A stretch of 18,442 nt of DNA, from assembly GCA_023391425.1 (NCBI GenBank), contig JAEWAX010000057.1:1-18442 (forward strand). Direction: 5' to 3'. Position 1 is the stretch's first letter, and the number at the start of each line of letters is the position of its first letter. Of this stretch, positions 14,906 through 18,442 are shown piece after piece. The notes under the pieces were generated by a model. It was not told the origin of the DNA and did no database searches. It saw nothing but the letters and a program-made list of their open reading frames with translations. Origin of the DNA: Bacillota bacterium (GTDB lineage: Bacteria; Bacillota; Clostridia; Acetivibrionales; DSM-1351). Both the position numbers and the translations under genes were made by a program.

Positions 14906-15061
14906 AAAAAAACCTCCTTATTTATAGGTATCACATACCAATAAATAAAAAGGTTTATAGGTTTAAATTAATATAGTTTGTTGGATTAGAAGAAGGTTTT
15001 CGCATGTACTTTCATACAGTTTGTTGGTATGAAAATTTTTGAAACCCGCTTGTAAAGCCTC
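14906..15061. other. Putative integrase control and attachment region
   Basis: The decamer AGTTTGTTGG occurs twice as a direct repeat (14975-14984 and 15018-15027), 43 bp apart, close to four helical turns. The second copy lies inside the inverted repeat TTTCATA-N11-TATGAAA (15010-15016, 15028-15034). A palindrome GGTAT-N3-ATACC (about 14926-14938) lies near a TATAAA on the int strand and may control int. The region may hold the right attachment site and arm sites. The exact junction cannot be set because the left end is not in the window. No terminator of spo0A is seen here, which would fit displacement by insertion. Confidence 0.45.
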
Positions 15062-15907
15062 TTATCCAACCTTCAATTCTAATCTTAATTTATCAGCTAT
15101 CATCGCTATAAATTCTGAATTTGTTGGCTTACCTTTTCCAATGTTCACTGTATAGCCAAACAGAGCGTCTATTGCTTCTACCTGACCTCTGCTCCATGCT
15201 ACCTCAATTGCATGTCGAATTGCCCTCTCTACTCTGCTAGGAGTAGTGTTATAATCCTTTGCAATACTTGGATATAATAGCTTAGTTATTGAATTAATTA
15301 CATCTAAATCCTTAACAACCATCATAATAGCATCCCTTAAATACTGGTAACCTTTTATATGTGCAGGAACTCCTATTTCATGCATTATATTAGTTACTTC
15401 TACCTCCAAGCTTCTTGAGGTATTATTGATGTGAGCCGGTCTCTTTTCACTAAAGAAATCATTCTTATGAGATGTTGTTGAAATTGCTGAAGATATAGAT
15501 GTTGTTGAAGCAGGTGTCAAATATGTATTGTCTTTTAATTGTCTTATCCTATTTACTAAAACATCCATATCAAAAGGCTTAACTATGTAATATTCTGCTC
15601 CAAGTGCAAGCGCACGTTGTGTAATCTTGTCTTGTCCAACTGCTGACAAAACAATAAACAGTGGCTTTTTCTCTAAATTTGATGATGCGATTTTTTCTAA
15701 TACCCCTAATCCATCAAGATGAGGCATTATAATATCTAGTATTGCAATGTCTGGAGCATTTTGAAGTATTAGATCAACTGCTTCTAAACCATCTCTTGCT
15801 AGACCTACAACCTCGATATCATTCTGATTTGATAAGTATTCGCACAAGATATCTCCGAATTCCCGATTATCGTCTGCAATAAGCACTTCAATTTTCTTAC
15901 TACTCAA
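15062..15907 (-). CDS. spo0A: Spo0A, master regulator of sporulation
   Basis: This 281-aa protein is a complete Spo0A. The receiver domain (1-125) has acidic D12 and D13 in IADDNREFGD, phosphoacceptor D58 in AILDIIMPH, S88 in VLSAV and K110 in VKPFD. A Ser/Thr-rich linker follows (130-165). The C-terminal DNA-binding domain (about 170-281) has the highly conserved TKLLYPSIAKDYNTTPSRVE and RAIRHAIEVAWSRG. Phosphorylated Spo0A starts sporulation by binding 0A boxes. Translation starts at TTG (15905-15907) with GGGGG 8 bp before it. The promoter upstream has a near-match to an 0A box. The gene is intact although the element is inserted directly downstream. Confidence 0.98.
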   Translation of the reverse strand: MSSKKIEVLIADDNREFGDILCEYLSNQNDIEVVGLARDGLEAVDLILQNAPDIAILDIIMPHLDGLGVLEKIASSNLEKKPLFIVLSAVGQDKITQRALALGAEYYIVKPFDMDVLVNRIRQLKDNTYLTPASTTSISSAISTTSHKNDFFSEKRPAHINNTSRSLEVEVTNIMHEIGVPAHIKGYQYLRDAIMMVVKDLDVINSITKLLYPSIAKDYNTTPSRVERAIRHAIEVAWSRGQVEAIDALFGYTVNIGKGKPTNSEFIAMIADKLRLELKVG

Positions 15908-15955
15908 AATAACAACCCCCTACGTATTTATTTTACCAATTTATGTCATGCATCT

Positions 15956-15984
15956 ATTATATTTTGAACTCGACATAATTACAA
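15956..15984 (-). promoter_or_regulatory. spo0A promoter with possible 0A box
   Basis: On the minus strand TTGTAA (plus 15979-15984), a 17-bp spacer and TATAAT (plus 15956-15961) form a good housekeeping promoter about 50 bp before the start codon. ATGTCGAG (plus 15969-15976) in the spacer differs from the 0A-box core TGTCGAA by one base. Autoregulation is therefore plausible. I did not identify a sigma-H promoter with confidence. Confidence 0.65.
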
Positions 15985-16078
15985 GTTTTTTCACTAATTG
16001 CCTAAGAAAAAAATTTTAAAAAAACAAAATAAACCGCGCACGGCCCAATATTTACCATATTTCTCAAATATTATAAAG

Positions 16079-16121
16079 AAAAAAACATTATATTATTGCC
16101 CAAAAGAGTAATAAAATAATG
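16079..16121 (-). terminator. Possible spoIVB terminator
   Basis: On the minus strand CATTAT and TATT pair with AATA and ATAATG across a small internal loop, followed by seven T. It starts 17 bp after the spoIVB stop. The stem is AT-rich. Confidence 0.5.
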
Positions 16122-16137
16122 CTTAATTATTTATATT

Positions 16138-17463
16138 TTATCCGATTTTCAATTCATTCATTTGTAAAGCGGCATTTTGGTTTATATCCTTTAGCATCCA
16201 TTCAATAAATATTCCATACCCTCTAGTTGGATCATTAACTAAAACATGTGTTACAGCACCAATTAATTTACCATTTTGTATTATAGGACTTCCTGACATT
16301 CCTTGTACAATTCCACCAGTGGATTCTAATAATCTTTTATCTGTAACTTTAATTACCATTCCCTTTGGACCACTAAAAGATTGTCTCGCTACCTTTTCAA
16401 TATATATATTGAATTCTTCAATATTGTTGCTGTCAATATTTGATAAAATGGTAGCAGGACCTACTTTCACTTGTCCTCTAATACCTATAGGGTATAGCCT
16501 ATTTTTAAATACATTATTCTCGCTAAGCATTTCTCCATAAATACCGCATTGGTCATTTTTATAAATGTTTCCCATTGGAGCTTTATTCTCCATGAAAATA
16601 CCTTTTAACTCTCCCGGTGATCCTTGTGTTCCTTTTTTTATTGCAATTATATTTGATTCAAGTACCTCTCCACTATTAACAGGCATCAGAACACCTGTAT
16701 CAATATCTGTTATACCATGTCCTAAAGCCCCAAAGATGTGTGATTCAGGATCATAAAATGTCATAGTACCTATCCCCGCTGTACTATTTCTTACCCATAA
16801 TCCAATATGAAATTTCCTATCATTTACTCCTTCTATTGGATTAATTGTAGTGATATAAATGGAATTTCCCCGTTTATATTTTATTTCCAGCCTATCTCCC
16901 TTACTTTTATCAATTTGTTTAATCATATCATTGATGTCTTCTAGTTTTTTACCGTTAATCTCAAATATAGTATCTCCTGACTTTATTCCTCCATCTTTGG
17001 CTGGAGCCAATCTTTCTCCTGAAAAGGAATCAACTTCACTAACTCCAATTACTAAGATACCTTCCATTTTTATTTTTACACCAACAGTATTACCACATGC
17101 TACCAGCTTTTTACTTGGAATAATATCGACCTGCATTGTCTTTAAAGGAATTAGACCAAAAGCTTTAAAATTTAGGTTTACTGTTCCTTTTTTCTGAGTT
17201 TTAAATGCGAGAGGTGATATTAATTTTAAATAATTTCCACTCGTGTTTATATCCATATTATTTAGTTTTAGTACATCGTTATTATCTGCTTTTATATTTA
17301 CAAGATATAAACTTTTAAAATTGTAAATATACTCTTCTCCTTCCAAAAGTGTTAGTTTTTCAGGTATTACTGAAAATGCTTGTAAATAACTTAGTGTAAT
17401 TACACAAACACATACAAATAATAATACAAACAGCTTTTTTTTATTGGATTTTAAGTAGTGCAT
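16138..17463 (-). CDS. spoIVB: SpoIVB, sporulation serine peptidase
   Basis: This 441-aa protein has an N-terminal membrane anchor (about 11-30, LFVLLFVCVCVITLSYLQAF), a PDZ domain (about 125-205, with GIKSGDTIFEINGKKLEDIN) and an SA-clan peptidase domain. The catalytic triad is visible: H249 in FGALGHG, D375 in IKVTDKRLLE and S390 in GGIVQGMSGSP. SpoIVB is secreted from the forespore and cleaves SpoIVFA, releasing the SpoIVFB protease that processes pro-sigma-K in the mother cell. ATG has GGGGGAG 8 bp before it. It lies between recN and spo0A, the usual order. I see no sigma-F or sigma-G promoter that I can defend. Confidence 0.97.
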   Translation of the reverse strand: MHYLKSNKKKLFVLLFVCVCVITLSYLQAFSVIPEKLTLLEGEEYIYNFKSLYLVNIKADNNDVLKLNNMDINTSGNYLKLISPLAFKTQKKGTVNLNFKAFGLIPLKTMQVDIIPSKKLVACGNTVGVKIKMEGILVIGVSEVDSFSGERLAPAKDGGIKSGDTIFEINGKKLEDINDMIKQIDKSKGDRLEIKYKRGNSIYITTINPIEGVNDRKFHIGLWVRNSTAGIGTMTFYDPESHIFGALGHGITDIDTGVLMPVNSGEVLESNIIAIKKGTQGSPGELKGIFMENKAPMGNIYKNDQCGIYGEMLSENNVFKNRLYPIGIRGQVKVGPATILSNIDSNNIEEFNIYIEKVARQSFSGPKGMVIKVTDKRLLESTGGIVQGMSGSPIIQNGKLIGAVTHVLVNDPTRGYGIFIEWMLKDINQNAALQMNELKIG

Positions 17464-17570
17464 TTAATCACTCCCCCGATAAATAAAATACCTTATTTTT
17501 CTGCTGCTTGCTTTTTGCTAATATATGACTATATAAACGGTTTTTAGCCGATTATATGTAAACTTTACAA

Positions 17571-17601
17571 AGTCACGCTTTTTTTATTATAAAGCGTGAC
17601 T
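17571..17601. terminator. Hairpin after recN, probable terminator
   Basis: AGTCACGCTTT (17571-17581) and AAAGCGTGACT (17591-17601) form a perfect 11-bp stem with a 9-base loop. It lies between recN and spoIVB. On the minus strand the stem is followed only by TTTG, so it is a strong hairpin with a short T-run. Confidence 0.65.
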
Positions 17602-17672
17602 AAAATCATAATCATAAGTTAACCTTTATGGATTTTTATTATTCAAGTAAAATAAAACATGAAAGTAAATTT

Positions 17673-18442
17673 TTAATTGTTATTTTTGAATTTTTCAGCA
17701 CCAGTAATTAATTCTTCTGCATGCTTAATCGCAAGAGATGTAATGTCTGAACCGCCAATTATTCTAGCTACTTCTTCAATTCTACCTTTTCTATCGAGAT
17801 ATCTGACTGTTGTAAAGGTGTTTTCACCATTAGAATTTTTTTCGATGAATAAATGATTGTCTGCCATGCAGGCCAACTGAGACAGATGCGTAACACATAG
17901 CACTTGATGATTTTTAGATATGTAAGATAGTCTTTCTCCAACTTTCTGCGCTGCCTTTCCACTAATACCCGTATCAATTTCATCAAATATTAGCGTTGGA
18001 ATGGCATCTACATTCGCTAGAATAGTCTTTATTGCCAGCATTATTCTAGACATTTCTCCACCTGAAGCAATCTTGCTTAGTGGCTTTAAAGGTTCTCCAA
18101 TATTACTAGAAATCAGGAATTCAGCAGTATTTAAACCGTTTTTTGTAAAATTCTTTTGATCTTCACTTAATATAAGATTAACTTTAAATCTCGAATTTTT
18201 CATTTCGAGATTTTCTAGCTCATCTGTGATGTTTCTTTCAAGAAGTAATGCAGCCTTTTGTCTTTCTAAATGAAGTACTTTTGCGCTGTTAGTCATTTTA
18301 TTAATAACTATAGAGAGTTGCTTATTTAAATCTTCTATAAGACTTTCACTTTGTAAAAGCTCATTATATTCATTTTTAGACTTTTCAAAAAATTCTAAAA
18401 CCTCTTCTAGAGTGGAGCCATACTTTCTTTTAAGCCTTGATA
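17673..18442 (-). CDS. recN: RecN, DNA repair ATPase (5' part outside the window)
   Basis: The C-terminal 255 residues of RecN are present; the open frame continues through the right window edge, so the start is not seen. An in-frame ATG at 18296 is internal. The coiled-coil end reads LKRKYGSTLEEVLEFFEKSK. The SMC-like ATPase motifs are ASGGEMSRIMLAIKTILA (signature), TLIFDEIDTGISGKAAQKVG (Walker B and D-loop) and QVLCVTHLSQLACMAD (H-loop). RecN acts at double-strand breaks. The Walker A end lies beyond the window. It is upstream of spoIVB as in related genomes, and a strong hairpin separates the two. Confidence 0.97.
   Translation of the reverse strand, partial: SRLKRKYGSTLEEVLEFFEKSKNEYNELLQSESLIEDLNKQLSIVINKMTNSAKVLHLERQKAALLLERNITDELENLEMKNSRFKVNLILSEDQKNFTKNGLNTAEFLISSNIGEPLKPLSKIASGGEMSRIMLAIKTILANVDAIPTLIFDEIDTGISGKAAQKVGERLSYISKNHQVLCVTHLSQLACMADNHLFIEKNSNGENTFTTVRYLDRKGRIEEVARIIGGSDITSLAIKHAEELITGAEKFKNNN

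Noticed and set aside
1..18442. CRISPR array, tRNA or rRNA genes
   Set aside because: No regularly spaced identical repeats and no tRNA or rRNA sequence were recognised.

Overview
The window comes from a low-GC, endospore-forming member of the Clostridia. Its right end carries the conserved sporulation neighbourhood recN (cut by the window edge), spoIVB and spo0A, all on the minus strand and close together. That order and these protein families are typical of clostridial and bacillar chromosomes.

Everything left of about 15,000 looks like an integrated mobile element. It begins immediately downstream of spo0A with a complete XerC/D-type tyrosine recombinase (13910-14905, minus). The 156-bp gap between int and spo0A holds a repeated 10-mer and an inverted repeat that could be attachment or arm sites. 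Going left, the element has a plus-strand module (about 8827-13340). It contains several small unknown proteins, an XRE repressor-like protein overlapping a small zinc-ribbon protein, a 51-aa Cys-rich protein, a tandem winged-helix protein resembling plasmid/phage replication initiators, and a PD-(D/E)XK nuclease-like protein. No relaxase, conjugation, capsid or packaging gene is visible, so the visible part resembles a phage-satellite or plasmid-like integrated element, or a decayed one.

The middle (5458-8350) is a decaying phage-regulator zone. A Bro-N/KilAC antirepressor is broken by two nonsense codons and a frameshift, and it is bracketed by two copies of an unexplained non-coding element. 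It is followed by a two-TM membrane protein of unknown function and a small sigma-region-4-like protein.

The left part (1-5457, minus strand) looks like an accessory or defence cassette. A serine recombinase with a perfect consensus promoter leads an apparent operon with a tyrosine-recombinase-like protein that lacks the catalytic residues, then a DUF4062 protein split by one frameshift. A separate transcription unit encodes a 721-aa HNH endonuclease with five repeats of a putative DNA-recognition module. This unit lies between two diverged direct repeats, and a fossil of the 3' end of a serine recombinase gene lies just upstream of it. That arrangement suggests recombinase-linked cassette acquisition. 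A palindrome GAAC-N5-GTTC shared by three sites may be an element-wide operator.

All assignments are from reading the sequence; no database search was run.
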